From a bacterium (GTDB taxonomy: Bacteria; Bacillota; Clostridia; Lachnospirales; Lachnospiraceae), in assembly GCA_004562765.1 (NCBI GenBank), contig SFRL01000012.1, positions 9,434 through 73,433 of the forward strand: DNA of 64,000 nt. Direction: 5' to 3'. Below, one piece after another: positions 16,535 through 24,736 of this stretch. The position numbers and the translations under genes were made by a program. Numbering within the stretch: the first letter of the stretch is position 1; every line of letters begins with the position of its first letter. The notes below the pieces were generated by a model that saw nothing but the letters and a program-made list of their open reading frames with translations, made no database searches and was not told the origin of the DNA.

Positions 16535-17320
16535 ATGTTGACACAGTTTTCAAGAACCGAATTATTGCTTGGCAAGGAGTCAATGGAACGACTGGCAGGT
16601 GCCCGGGTGGCGGTCTTTGGCATCGGCGGTGTCGGTGGATATGTCTGCGAGGCGTTGGTGCGCAGCGGAGTGGGTGCCTTTGATCTGATCGATGATGACA
16701 AGGTCTGTCTGACGAATCTGAATCGCCAGATCATTGCCACGCGAAAGACGGTTGGGAGATATAAGACGGAAGTCATGAAGGAGCGCATCCTCGATATCAA
16801 TCCGGATGCGGATGTGCGGATACACAATTGCTTTTTCCTGCCGGAAAATGCGGATGAATTTCACTTTGAAGAATACGACTATGTGGTGGATGCAGTGGAC
16901 ACTGTGACGGCGAAGATCGCGCTTGTCATGAAGGCGCAAGAGACGGGTACACCGATCATCAGCAGCATGGGTGCCGGAAACAAGCTGGACGGCAGTCAGT
17001 TTCGTGTGGCGGATATCTACAAGACAAAAGTATGTCCGCTGGCAAAGGTCATGCGCCGGGAGCTGAAAAAACGCGGTGTAAAGAAACTGAAGGTCGTCTA
17101 CTCCGAAGAACAGCCGGTCACACCGATCGAAGATATGGCGATCAGCTGCAAGACGAACTGCATCTGTCCTCCGGGGGCAGAACACAAGTGCACGGAGCGT
17201 CGTGCGATTCCCGGAAGTGTCGCATTTGTACCGTCTGTGGCAGGATTGATCATTGCCGGAGAAGTGGTGAAGGATCTGTGTAAAAATACGAATGGTGCAG
17301 CTGATCGGCACAACTGCTGA
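16535..17320 (+). CDS. tcdA: tRNA threonylcarbamoyladenosine dehydratase (TcdA/CsdL)
   Basis: 261 residues of the ThiF/MoeB E1-like superfamily. Visible are SRTELLLGKESMERL, the ATP-binding GIGGVGGYVCEAL, DLIDDDKVCLTNLNRQ, and the TcdA-type C-terminal loop with CICPPGAEHKC. TcdA cyclises t6A37 to ct6A37 in tRNAs reading ANN codons, using ATP. Start at ATG 16535 with GGAGGA 6 bp upstream. It is followed 38 bp later by a tRNA-thiolation-like gene, so this pair is probably a small tRNA modification unit. Confidence 0.9.
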   Translation: MLTQFSRTELLLGKESMERLAGARVAVFGIGGVGGYVCEALVRSGVGAFDLIDDDKVCLTNLNRQIIATRKTVGRYKTEVMKERILDINPDADVRIHNCFFLPENADEFHFEEYDYVVDAVDTVTAKIALVMKAQETGTPIISSMGAGNKLDGSQFRVADIYKTKVCPLAKVMRRELKKRGVKKLKVVYSEEQPVTPIEDMAISCKTNCICPPGAEHKCTERRAIPGSVAFVPSVAGLIIAGEVVKDLCKNTNGAADRHNC

Positions 17321-17358
17321 TATGAGAACAGCTATCGTTAGAAACAAGGCAGGTAAAG

Positions 17359-18498
17359 ATGAATATCACTATAAATGAATTAAAAGAACTAAATAAAAGC
17401 GAATATCAGATCATCGACATCCGTGATGAGATCGAAATTTCCCACGGTGCCATTCCGGGCGCGATCGCATTGCGGTCGGAGGAGATCGCGACGAGTGAAA
17501 AAGCAGACCGCACCAAAAAGCTGGTGATCTGCTGCAGCAGAGGTAAAAACAGTGTAGAAGTGGCGGAAAAATTGAGAGAGAAAGGCTGTGACGCATACAG
17601 CCTTGAGGGCGGATACGCAGCGTGGCTGCTGGATTATTTTCAGGAGCAGGAGAAAAGTGCGGATGACGAGTTTGCCAAAAACGTGGAGCTGAGTCTGCGG
17701 AAAACATACAAGAAAAGGATATGGTCTAAATTTACAAAAGCGATCAATACCTATGAACTGGTCAAGCCGGGTGATCGGATCGCGGTCTGTATTTCCGGCG
17801 GGAAAGATTCCATGCTCATGGCGAAATGTTTTCAGGAATTGAAACTGCACAATAAATTTGATTTTGAAGTAAAATTTCTCGTGATGGATCCGGGCTACAG
17901 TCCGGCGAACCGCAGAGTGATCGAGGAGAATGCGAAAAGACTGCACATTCCGATCACCATCTTTGAGTCAGATATTTTTGACAGCGTTTATCATATCGAG
18001 AAAAATCCCTGTTATCTGTGTGCCAGAATGCGTAGGGGACATCTGTATCACTATGCACAGGAGCTCGGCTGCAACAAGATCGCGCTGGGGCATCACTACG
18101 ATGATGTGATCGAGACCATTCTGATGGGGATGCTCTACGGAGCGCAGATCCAGTCCATGATGCCGAAGCTTCACAGTACCAATTTCGAGGGAATGGAACT
18201 GATCCGTCCGTTGTATCTGGTCCGTGAGGATGATATCAAGGCATGGCGGGATTACAACGGACTTCGTTTTATCCAGTGTGCCTGCAAGTTTACGGACACG
18301 TGCACGACCTGCAATAACGAAGAAAACAGATCCAAGCGGATGGAGATCAAGGAACTGATCCGCACGCTGAAAGAGGTCAATCCATATGTGGAGGGCAATA
18401 TTTTCAAGAGTGTGGAGAACGTAAATCTGGACACGATGATCTGCTATAAAACCGGCGGAGAGAAGCATCATTTTCTGGAAACCTATGATCAACAATAA
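17359..18498 (+). CDS. Fusion of a rhodanese domain with a TtcA-like tRNA thiolation ATPase
   Basis: 379 residues. Residues 1-95 form a rhodanese domain with the active-site loop CSRGKNS (Cys59), which carries persulfide sulfur. Residues about 115-375 are a PP-loop ATPase of the TtcA/TtuA group: SGGKDS at 146-151, a CxxC pair at 218/221 and Cys307 that would hold a [4Fe-4S] cluster, and GHHYDDVIET. TtcA thiolates cytidine 32 in tRNA. The fusion puts a sulfur donor and the thiolase in one chain. The exact target base is not determined by sequence. Confidence 0.85.
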   Translation: MNITINELKELNKSEYQIIDIRDEIEISHGAIPGAIALRSEEIATSEKADRTKKLVICCSRGKNSVEVAEKLREKGCDAYSLEGGYAAWLLDYFQEQEKSADDEFAKNVELSLRKTYKKRIWSKFTKAINTYELVKPGDRIAVCISGGKDSMLMAKCFQELKLHNKFDFEVKFLVMDPGYSPANRRVIEENAKRLHIPITIFESDIFDSVYHIEKNPCYLCARMRRGHLYHYAQELGCNKIALGHHYDDVIETILMGMLYGAQIQSMMPKLHSTNFEGMELIRPLYLVREDDIKAWRDYNGLRFIQCACKFTDTCTTCNNEENRSKRMEIKELIRTLKEVNPYVEGNIFKSVENVNLDTMICYKTGGEKHHFLETYDQQ

Positions 18499-18503
18499 TG
18501 TAC

Positions 18504-18548
18504 GCCCGAGCCGGTGTTCCTATATACAGGTTGAGATAGGGCTCGGGC
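18504..18548 (+). other. Hairpin downstream of the rhodanese-TtcA gene
   Basis: GCCCGAGCC (18504-18512) pairs perfectly with GGCTCGGGC (18540-18548) over a 27-nt loop. No T run follows, so it may stabilise the 3' end or terminate weakly. Confidence 0.45.
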
Positions 18549-18552
18549 TGAT

Positions 18553-18598
18553 TATAGATAATAGCTATTATATGTTCTAAAAATTATGAATTATACAA
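18553..18598. promoter_or_regulatory. Shared 46-bp upstream element, malY copy
   Basis: It aligns without gaps to 33503-33548 upstream of the second Cys/Met PLP gene, with about 33 of 46 identical bases, including TATAGATAA at the left and GAATTATACAA at the right. The left part has a dyad ATAG-N7-CTAT. Related sequence is at 20471-20515. Confidence 0.55.
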
Positions 18599-18620
18599 AT
18601 ACGGGTTTCTCTGCTATAGT
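18592..18620 (+). promoter_or_regulatory. Promoter of the malY/patB-like gene
   Basis: TATACA at 18592-18597, a 17-bp spacer and TATAGT at 18615-18620. The boxes and spacing are the same as at 33542-33570. Confidence 0.55.
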
Positions 18621-18662
18621 GAAAACAGATGAGATTTTATATGATAATAGAGGGTGAAGGAT

Positions 18663-19880
18663 ATGAGTGAGAAGACAAGCGAACGAAACCTTGATTTTGA
18701 TAAAATTGTTAACCGGAAAAATACCGGTTGTTTAAAGTATGATTTTGCGAAGCAGCGTGGAATGCCGGAGGATGTGCTGCCGCTTTGGGTGGCGGACATG
18801 GATTTTGAGACATCCTCTTTTATACAGGATGCACTCACCGAACGGATCAAACACGGGATCTTTGGGTACAGTGAGCCCACGGATTCCTACTTTGAGAGTG
18901 TCAGCGGGTGGATGCGTGAGCGCCATCACTGGGAGGTGAAACGTCAGTGGCTTGTCAACACGCCGGGTGTTGTGTTTGCGTTGGCGACGGCAGTAAGGGC
19001 GTACACAGAGCCGGGGGACGCAGTGCTGATCCAGCAGCCGGTCTACTATCCGTTTTCTGAGGTCATCAAGGATGCCGGCAGACGCGTCGTGAGCAATACG
19101 CTGTATCTGGGTGAGGATAATCGTTATCATATCGATTTTGCGGACTTTGAAAAGAAAATTGAAGATGAGCATGTCAAGCTGTTTCTTTTGTGCAGTCCGC
19201 ATAATCCGGTTGCGCGCGTCTGGACCAGAGAGGAGCTGGAACGGCTCGGTGATATCTGCCTGAAACATCAGGTTCTTGTCGTTGCCGATGAGATTCATAG
19301 CGACTTTGTTTTCAAGGGCGAGCACACGGTGTTTGCCACTGTAAAAAAAGAGTTTGAGGACAACTGTATCATCTGTACGGCACCAAGCAAGACGTTTAAT
19401 CTTGCCAGTATGCTGAACTCCAATATCTTTATTCCGAACCAGCAGCTGCGCCGTAAATTCAGAAAAGAAGTGAATGCGGTAGGTTTAAGCCAGATCGGTG
19501 TGCTGGGCTTTGTGGCCTGTGAGGCTGCTTACCGGGATGGCGGCGAATGGTATGATGCGATGATGCACTATGTGGCGGACAACATTGCATTTACAAAGCA
19601 ATATGTAGAGGAAAATCTGCCCGGTGTACATATGATAGACCACGAGGGTACCTATCTCGTCTGGCTGGATTTCCGTGAGCTCGGACTGAGTGCGGACGAG
19701 TTGGACAACTTGATCATCCACAAGGCAAAACTTTGGCTGGACAGCGGAAAGATCTTTGGCGAGAGCGGGAACTGTTTCCAGCGGATCAATGTGGCATGTC
19801 CCCGCGCGACACTGCTCGATGCGCTGGAGCGGATCAAAAAAGAAGTGATCGATCGGCCGGTTGGACAAAGGAGGTATTAA
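18663..19880 (+). CDS. patB: MalY/PatB-family aminotransferase, probable cystathionine beta-lyase
   Basis: 405 residues, fold-type I PLP enzyme. Visible are VLPLWVADMDFETS near the N terminus (the MalY/PatB signature), the PLP-contacting SPHNPVARVWTREEL, VVADEIHSDFVF, and the Schiff-base lysine in APSKTFNLASM. Such enzymes cleave C-S bonds of cystathionine or cysteine conjugates to give homocysteine or thiols, pyruvate and ammonia. Start at ATG 18663, with AGGG 8 bp upstream. An HD-domain gene follows 3 bp later. The promoter region shares an element with another sulfur gene at 33.5 kb. Confidence 0.85.
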   Translation: MSEKTSERNLDFDKIVNRKNTGCLKYDFAKQRGMPEDVLPLWVADMDFETSSFIQDALTERIKHGIFGYSEPTDSYFESVSGWMRERHHWEVKRQWLVNTPGVVFALATAVRAYTEPGDAVLIQQPVYYPFSEVIKDAGRRVVSNTLYLGEDNRYHIDFADFEKKIEDEHVKLFLLCSPHNPVARVWTREELERLGDICLKHQVLVVADEIHSDFVFKGEHTVFATVKKEFEDNCIICTAPSKTFNLASMLNSNIFIPNQQLRRKFRKEVNAVGLSQIGVLGFVACEAAYRDGGEWYDAMMHYVADNIAFTKQYVEENLPGVHMIDHEGTYLVWLDFRELGLSADELDNLIIHKAKLWLDSGKIFGESGNCFQRINVACPRATLLDALERIKKEVIDRPVGQRRY

Positions 19881-19883
19881 ATA

Positions 19884-20429
19884 ATGACCAGAGAAGAAGC
19901 ATGGGATTTATTAAAGGAATACAATCAGGATGAATTTCATCTGGAGCACGCTGAGATCGTCGGCAAGACACTGCGTTACTTTGCGGGAAAGCTGGGATAT
20001 GAGGATGAACAGGATTTTTGGGAAGTGGTAGGCATCCTGCACGATCTGGATTTTGAGATGTATCCGGAACAGCACTGCATCAAGGAGCAGGAGATCATGC
20101 GTGAGCGCGGGATTGATGAGCGGATCATCCACGCGACAGCGAGTCATGGCTATGAACTGACGGTAGACATCAAGCCGGAGCACGAGATGGAAAAGGTGCT
20201 GTATGCGGTGGACGAGCTGACCGGACTGATCGGCGCAGCAGTTCTGATGCGACCGTCGAAGAGTGTGCAGGATCTGGAACTCAAATCCGTAAAGAAAAAG
20301 TATAAGAGCAAGGGCTTTGCAGCAGGCTGCTCCAGAGAAGTGATCGAGCGCGGAGCAGAAATGCTCGGATGGACACTGGATGATCTGATCACGCAGACCA
20401 TCGAGGCGTTGAAAACGTTTCGTCCGTGA
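19884..20429 (+). CDS. HD-domain phosphohydrolase family protein
   Basis: 181 residues. The HD motif is visible as HAEIVGKTLRYF followed by VVGILHDLDFEMYP (the metal-binding His-Asp pair), with a further HATASHG and VDELTGLIGA. This is the pattern of small HDIG hydrolases acting on nucleotides or phosphorylated metabolites. The gene is 3 bp after the C-S lyase and co-transcribed with it. The substrate is unknown. Confidence 0.8.
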   Translation: MTREEAWDLLKEYNQDEFHLEHAEIVGKTLRYFAGKLGYEDEQDFWEVVGILHDLDFEMYPEQHCIKEQEIMRERGIDERIIHATASHGYELTVDIKPEHEMEKVLYAVDELTGLIGAAVLMRPSKSVQDLELKSVKKKYKSKGFAAGCSREVIERGAEMLGWTLDDLITQTIEALKTFRP

Positions 20430-20470
20430 TGACATGTCGGCTGGCGGAATGATTAGGCAGTTTTATATGA

Positions 20471-20515
20471 TATAGCTAAAACCTATAACAGGTAAAAGAA
20501 AACAGGTATTAGCAA
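20471..20515. promoter_or_regulatory. Shared 45-bp upstream element, GST-operon copy
   Basis: It aligns to 33503-33548 with about 36 matches over 45 bp and one gap. Conserved parts are TATAG, TAAAA, CTATAAC, AAAAGAAAA, AGG and ATTA. It includes the dyad ATAG-N7-CTAT and ends 15 bp before the -35 box. Its regulator is unknown. Confidence 0.55.
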
Positions 20516-20525
20516 ATGACAGGAT

Positions 20526-20554
20526 ACCCATTGACATCCCATATGTCGATGGGT
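20526..20554. promoter_or_regulatory. 12-bp inverted repeat spanning the core promoter
   Basis: ACCCATTGACAT (20526-20537) and ATGTCGATGGGT (20543-20554) are complementary apart from one G-T pair. The repeat contains the -35 box and runs to the first base of the -10 box. A protein bound here would block RNA polymerase. Confidence 0.55.
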
Positions 20555-20559
20555 ATAAT
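20531..20559 (+). promoter_or_regulatory. Perfect consensus promoter of the tRNA-like/GST unit
   Basis: TTGACA at 20531-20536, a 17-bp spacer and TATAAT at 20554-20559. Transcription should start near 20566, upstream of the 17-bp dyad and the tRNA-like element. Confidence 0.85.
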
Positions 20560-20581
20560 TGACAACGTAAATCACATAAAG

Positions 20582-20598
20582 CCTATTTGAAAAGTAGG
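20582..20598. promoter_or_regulatory. Rrf2-type operator candidate, site 1
   Basis: CCTATTTGAAAAGTAGG, a CCTA-N9-TAGG dyad at about +16 of the transcript. Identical geometry occurs at 31492, 32008, 32056, 33592 and 34928, all in front of sulfur genes or an Rrf2 gene. Confidence 0.7.
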
Positions 20599-20610
20599 AA
20601 TATGAAATTA

Positions 20611-20680
20611 GATGTTGTAGACGCAGGAATGGCATAGGTTTGCAAAACCGAAGTTGGTGGTTCGAGTCCGCCCGGCATCA
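20611..20680 (+). tRNA. tRNA-Cys-like element (anticodon GCA) in the leader of the GST-like gene
   Basis: A 70-nt cloverleaf can be drawn by hand. Acceptor stem GATGTTG (20611-20617) with CGGCATC (20673-20679): seven pairs, two of them G-T. Position 8 is T. Anticodon arm TAGGT/ACCGA (four of five pairs) with loop TTGCAAA, anticodon GCA at 20642-20644. Variable region of 4 nt. T arm GGTGG/CCGCC with the canonical loop TTCGAGT. Deviations: the D arm is poor (loop of about 6 nt, one A-G mismatch), the discriminator at 20680 is A while bacterial tRNA-Cys uses U, and no CCA is encoded. It is therefore either a decayed tRNA-Cys or a specialised non-translational tRNA-like RNA. It sits between an Rrf2-type operator and the gene. 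Confidence 0.55.
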
Positions 20681-20682
20681 TT

Positions 20683-20720
20683 TCTATGGATCCCGATTCA
20701 TGATAAAGGAAATCCGTAGA
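20683..20720 (+). other. Hairpin between the tRNA-like element and the GST-like gene
   Basis: TCTATGGAT (20683-20691) pairs with ATCCGTAGA (20712-20720) with one G-T pair and a 20-nt loop. It ends 18 bp before the ribosome site and may define a processing point at the 3' side of the tRNA-like element. Confidence 0.4.
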
Positions 20721-20752
20721 TCAGAAAAAGTAAGAAGTGGAGGAAAAGAAAA

Positions 20753-21967
20753 ATGGGATGCTGTGGAGCACTTAGTGCAGAGGAATTATTAAATTCATAT
20801 ACAGACGAGGAGGCAGAGAGATACGCGAAGGAGGCAGGGGTTGACCCGAGACCGAACGAGACGATCAATGAGATCGATGAGCGGGGCGCTTTTATTCGCC
20901 AGCCGAACGCATTTATCCAGCCGTTCGGAGACAAGGAGGGAGACTTAAAGGCAGAGGCAAACAGATATGCGATCTACTGGGCGACCGGATGTAACTGGTC
21001 AAACCGTCCAGTCATTGTGAGAGATCTGCTGGGACTGCAGGATGTGATCAAAGACCAAAAGACTTCACATTCCGGTCAGAGCAATATTTACGGTCACGGC
21101 TTTGGCGATCAGCCGGAGCACAGAGATCCGCTGACCGGTGTACATTTCTTAAGTGAGTTTTACAAGCGTGCCAACCCTGATTTTAAGGGAAGGGCAACGA
21201 CACCGACATTGGTGGATATCGTAGAGAAGAAAGCGGTGAACAATGATTACCATCGATTGACCAATTATCTCGAGGTACAGTTCAGACCTTTTCAGCCGAA
21301 GGATGCTCCGGATCTGTATCCGAAGAAATTCCGGAAAGAGATCGACGAGTTTAACGATTGGCTGTTCCCGCATATTAACAACGCGCATTACCGCATGGCG
21401 TTCTGTCAGTCACCGGAGGCATACGATGAGGCGTATGAGGATTTCAAGGAATCTCTGGAAAAGCTGGATCAACGTCTTGCAACAAACCGGTTCCTCTTTG
21501 GCGATTACATAACAGACAGCGATGTGAGAGCGTATGTGACCTTTGTCCGTTGGGATGTTGGCTATTACCGCAATGTCGGTCCGATCCGGCCGCTGCGTGA
21601 GTACGAAAATATCTGGGGATATATCCGGGAACTGAACACGATCCCGGCATTCCATAACAGCAGCAATGCCAGGACGCTCGCAAATGCAGACCGGGAGCCC
21701 AACGGAGATTTCTTCCGGCCCTATTATGAGAGAATCTTACCAAAGGTTGATTTTGAGAAGCTCTGGGCATATGACGGATCCCGCGCAAAGCTCAGCAAGA
21801 CCCCGGATGAGTTATTCCTGAGACATCCGGAGGGTGAAACCTACGAAGATTATGCCGGAGAGATTTCAAAGACTATCTGGAACAGCCCCGACTGGGCGGA
21901 CAGAAATCCAAAGAACGGTACGTTATCCGTGGATGCGTCCATCAATCCGTTAAAGGATTTATTATAA
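20753..21967 (+). CDS. Glutathione S-transferase-like protein, glutathionyl-hydroquinone reductase (YqjG/ECM4) family
   Basis: 404 residues. A thioredoxin-like N-terminal domain holds the family's reactive cysteine as Cys80 in ATGCNWSNRPVIV (usual form CPWAxR), and a helical C-terminal domain contains LFGDYITDSDVRAYVTFVRWD, typical of Omega/Xi-class GSTs. Known members reduce glutathionyl-hydroquinones by thiol exchange. CPWA is changed to CNWS here. Most relatives of this organism do not make glutathione, so another thiol or host glutathione may be used. The protein begins Met-Gly-Cys-Cys. GGAGGA lies 8 bp before the start. It leads the peptide-importer gene group. Confidence 0.82.
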   Translation: MGCCGALSAEELLNSYTDEEAERYAKEAGVDPRPNETINEIDERGAFIRQPNAFIQPFGDKEGDLKAEANRYAIYWATGCNWSNRPVIVRDLLGLQDVIKDQKTSHSGQSNIYGHGFGDQPEHRDPLTGVHFLSEFYKRANPDFKGRATTPTLVDIVEKKAVNNDYHRLTNYLEVQFRPFQPKDAPDLYPKKFRKEIDEFNDWLFPHINNAHYRMAFCQSPEAYDEAYEDFKESLEKLDQRLATNRFLFGDYITDSDVRAYVTFVRWDVGYYRNVGPIRPLREYENIWGYIRELNTIPAFHNSSNARTLANADREPNGDFFRPYYERILPKVDFEKLWAYDGSRAKLSKTPDELFLRHPEGETYEDYAGEISKTIWNSPDWADRNPKNGTLSVDASINPLKDLL

Positions 21968-21993
21968 ATTATCGAAAAAGGAGTTTAACGATC

Positions 21994-23688
21994 ATGAAAA
22001 AAATACATAACCGCATACTTGCACTTTTATTATCAACAGTAGTCGCAGCAACAGTATTTACCGGCTGCGGAACAACCGGAAGAACAGATACTATAGAGAA
22101 TTCTGAAGCGGCAGCAGGCACGGATGCTGCGGATGCAACTCAGGCAGATACAGAGAACGACGAAGGCTCCGTATTGAATGTGGCAATCAGTTCAGATCCC
22201 GGCAGCATGGATCCTGCCATCAATATTGGTGACAGTTTGATGTATATTTTCGGTTTGACCGAGGAGAGCCTGACACGATTCGGTGATGATCAGAAGATTG
22301 TGGACGGACTTGCAGACAAGATCGAGCACAATGATGATTATACACAGTGGACCTTCCATTTGAGAGATAGCGGATGGAATAATGGTGATCCCGTGACGGC
22401 AGATGACTGGGTATTCGGAATTACCCGTCTGCTGGATGGCTCTACAGAGGTGGCATATCCGGATTTCAATTACGAGATCAAAAATGCACGTGAGATATTT
22501 GCAGGTGAGGTTGATCCTTCTGAACTGGGTGTAAAGGCTATCGATGAAAAAACGGTACAGTTTGATCTGGCATACCCCGTTCCCTATTTTGAAAAGCTCC
22601 TCACACATTGCCAGCATTTCGGAATTGATCGTGCCTTTGTAGAATCGATTGGTGGCGATGCAAATTACGGCACAAACGCAGAGACAACACTGTCAAACGG
22701 ACCTTACTATATTGATTCATGGGAGACAGATAATATTGTTGTTCTTAAGAAGAATCCGCATTACTGGAACAAGGACAATATTGCGATCGATCAGGTCAAT
22801 GTTTACGTGATACCTGATGAAAATACACAGGTGAATATGTTCTTAAACGGAGAACTGGATATTGTAGATTTTTCCGCACAGCGACTGTCTACGATCGAAG
22901 GCGCAGGTTTTGAGGCCTTATCCTATAATAATGGACGAAGTGCATATTTGCAGTACAATTTCTCTAACGAGTATCTTTCCAATAAATACATCCGTCAGGC
23001 AATCTCTTCTGCCATTGATCGTGAGAGCCTTGTGAGCGGTGTGTTAAAGAACGGTTCAAGCGTGGCAGACGGACTGGTTCCGGTCGGACTGACCGGTGCG
23101 GATTCCACATTCCGTGATATTGTTGGAAGTACACTGACCTATACCTATGATCTCGACAAAGCAAAAGAACTATTGGCAAAGGGAACGCAGGAACTTGGCA
23201 TCTCTGCATCTGATATTCACTTTACGATCCTGGCAAAGAATACGGATGAGTTTACCTCCATCGCAGGTGCATTGCAGCAGATCTTACAGGAGAACCTTGG
23301 CATTTCTGTAGATGTGGAGACACTGGACAGTACATCTGTAAGTACAAAGAGAAAGAGTTTTGATTACGATGTAGTTTTGCTCAGCTGGGGCGCTGATTTT
23401 GACGATGCAACGAACTTCCTTGGCGGCTATGAGCATGGGGCTGACGCAAATCCTGCATTATACATTAGCGAGGAGTTCAATAAAGTATACAAGGATGCGG
23501 TATACAATACAGACCAAAAAGCGCGTATCGTAGGACTGGGTGAGGCAGAGAAAGTTCTCTTAGTGGATGAGGCAGTTACACCGCTGTACTACACCGCACA
23601 GTATTACGCTGTGTCTGACCGCGTGGATGGTGTTATCCGACGTGCGGTCGTACCGTATTTAGACACTTACTTCGCAACGATCAAATAA
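21994..23688 (+). CDS. Oligopeptide-binding lipoprotein, SBP family 5
   Basis: 564 residues. Lipoprotein signal with lipobox VFTGC (Cys about 25), then an acidic linker and the OppA/DppA pattern: VAISSDPGSMDPAINIGDS, WTFHLRDSGWNNGDPVTADDWVFGI and KNPHYWNKDNIAIDQV. It captures peptides at the cell surface for the permease and ATPases encoded next. The gene is 26 bp after the GST-like gene, so it should be in the same sulfur-controlled transcript. Dipeptide, oligopeptide or glutathione-type ligands are all possible. Confidence 0.92.
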   Translation: MKKIHNRILALLLSTVVAATVFTGCGTTGRTDTIENSEAAAGTDAADATQADTENDEGSVLNVAISSDPGSMDPAINIGDSLMYIFGLTEESLTRFGDDQKIVDGLADKIEHNDDYTQWTFHLRDSGWNNGDPVTADDWVFGITRLLDGSTEVAYPDFNYEIKNAREIFAGEVDPSELGVKAIDEKTVQFDLAYPVPYFEKLLTHCQHFGIDRAFVESIGGDANYGTNAETTLSNGPYYIDSWETDNIVVLKKNPHYWNKDNIAIDQVNVYVIPDENTQVNMFLNGELDIVDFSAQRLSTIEGAGFEALSYNNGRSAYLQYNFSNEYLSNKYIRQAISSAIDRESLVSGVLKNGSSVADGLVPVGLTGADSTFRDIVGSTLTYTYDLDKAKELLAKGTQELGISASDIHFTILAKNTDEFTSIAGALQQILQENLGISVDVETLDSTSVSTKRKSFDYDVVLLSWGADFDDATNFLGGYEHGADANPALYISEEFNKVYKDAVYNTDQKARIVGLGEAEKVLLVDEAVTPLYYTAQYYAVSDRVDGVIRRAVVPYLDTYFATIK

Positions 23689-23703
23689 AACATGGATACA
23701 TAT

Positions 23704-23728
23704 CCGGGACGAGGTATACCCGTCCCGG
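23704..23728 (+). other. Intercistronic hairpin after the peptide-binding protein gene
   Basis: CCGGGACG (23704-23711) pairs perfectly with CGTCCCGG (23721-23728). No T run follows. It is probably an mRNA stabiliser that keeps the binding protein more abundant than the membrane parts. Confidence 0.6.
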
Positions 23729-23755
23729 AAGTTTAAAATGGAGTTGTACATAGCC

Positions 23756-24724
23756 ATGAAAAAGTATATTCTGCAACGCATCGTGATTGCGGTCATCACT
23801 GTGTTTGTGGTGATAACACTGACCTTTTTCCTGATGCACAAGATTCCCGGAACACCTTTTACAACGGGAAATGACAATATGACACCGGAAGCGCTTGCAG
23901 CGCTGGAGGCAAACTACGGACTGGATCAGCCACTTGGAAAGCAGTATGTGATCTATCTGACCAACATTCTGCACGGGAATTTTGGAACCTCGATCTCTTA
24001 TCCGAAGCAGAGCGTGACAGACATTATAAAAACGGCATTTCCGGTTTCACTGGATCTGGGATTGAGAGCACTTGTTTTTGCAGTGATCGCAGGTATCCTG
24101 CTCGGTGTAGGGGCGGCGCTCCATCACAACAAAGGACTGGATCGATTCTCATCCGTGGTTGCCATCATCGGTATCTCTGTTCCGAGCTTTGTGCTCGGCA
24201 CGCTCGTACAGTGTGTATTCGGACTGTGGCTGTCCACGTGGTTTAAGGATGTCTTCCATACTTCGTTCCAGCTCTTTCCGATTTCACGGTGGGAGAGCTT
24301 CCGTTACACGCTGTTACCGACGTTTGCGCTTGGCATGAGCTCTATCGCGACGATCACGCGACTGATGCGTTCCTCTATGTTGGACGTGATCGGTCAGGAT
24401 TATGTCAAGACAGCCAAGAGCAAGGGCATTTCAAACGCGGCTGTCGTTTGGAAGCACGAGGTACGAAATGCCCTGATGCCGGTCGTAACAGTCGTGGGAC
24501 GGATGGTTGGCACAATCTGTACCGGATCCTTTGTCATTGAGAGCTTGTTTGCAGTTCCGGGACTCGGAAAATATTATGTAAACAGTGTGGCATCAAGAGA
24601 TTATACACTGACGATGGGACTGACGATCTTTTATGCGATTTTCGTCGTGACCAGTACGCTGATCGTGGATATTATCTATTGTCTGATCGATCCGCGTGTA
24701 AGATTGTCAGGGAAAGGGCGCTAA
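23756..24724 (+). CDS. Peptide ABC transporter permease, DppB/OppB family
   Basis: 322 residues from ATG 23756 (MKKYILQRIVIAV, the normal OppB/DppB start); an in-frame ATG at 23738 is possible. Six membrane segments are predicted from hydrophobicity, with the first long outer loop (GTPFTTGNDNMTPEALAALEANYGLDQPL) and the EAA loop (TAKSKGISNAAVVWKHEVRNALMPV). It pairs with the DppC-like protein to form the translocation channel. Confidence 0.92.
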   Translation: MKKYILQRIVIAVITVFVVITLTFFLMHKIPGTPFTTGNDNMTPEALAALEANYGLDQPLGKQYVIYLTNILHGNFGTSISYPKQSVTDIIKTAFPVSLDLGLRALVFAVIAGILLGVGAALHHNKGLDRFSSVVAIIGISVPSFVLGTLVQCVFGLWLSTWFKDVFHTSFQLFPISRWESFRYTLLPTFALGMSSIATITRLMRSSMLDVIGQDYVKTAKSKGISNAAVVWKHEVRNALMPVVTVVGRMVGTICTGSFVIESLFAVPGLGKYYVNSVASRDYTLTMGLTIFYAIFVVTSTLIVDIIYCLIDPRVRLSGKGR

Positions 24725-24736
24725 CAGGAGGTTGTG

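Noticed and set aside
20611..20680. Ordinary tRNA-Cys gene for translation
   Set aside because: A discriminator of A, missing CCA and an abnormal D arm argue against a standard substrate of cysteinyl-tRNA synthetase, so it is listed as tRNA-Cys-like.
20566..20752. T-box or SAM riboswitch in the leader of the GST-like gene
   Set aside because: No T-box AGGGTGGnACCGCG motif, no S-box core; the leader is filled by the tRNA-like element and a simple hairpin.
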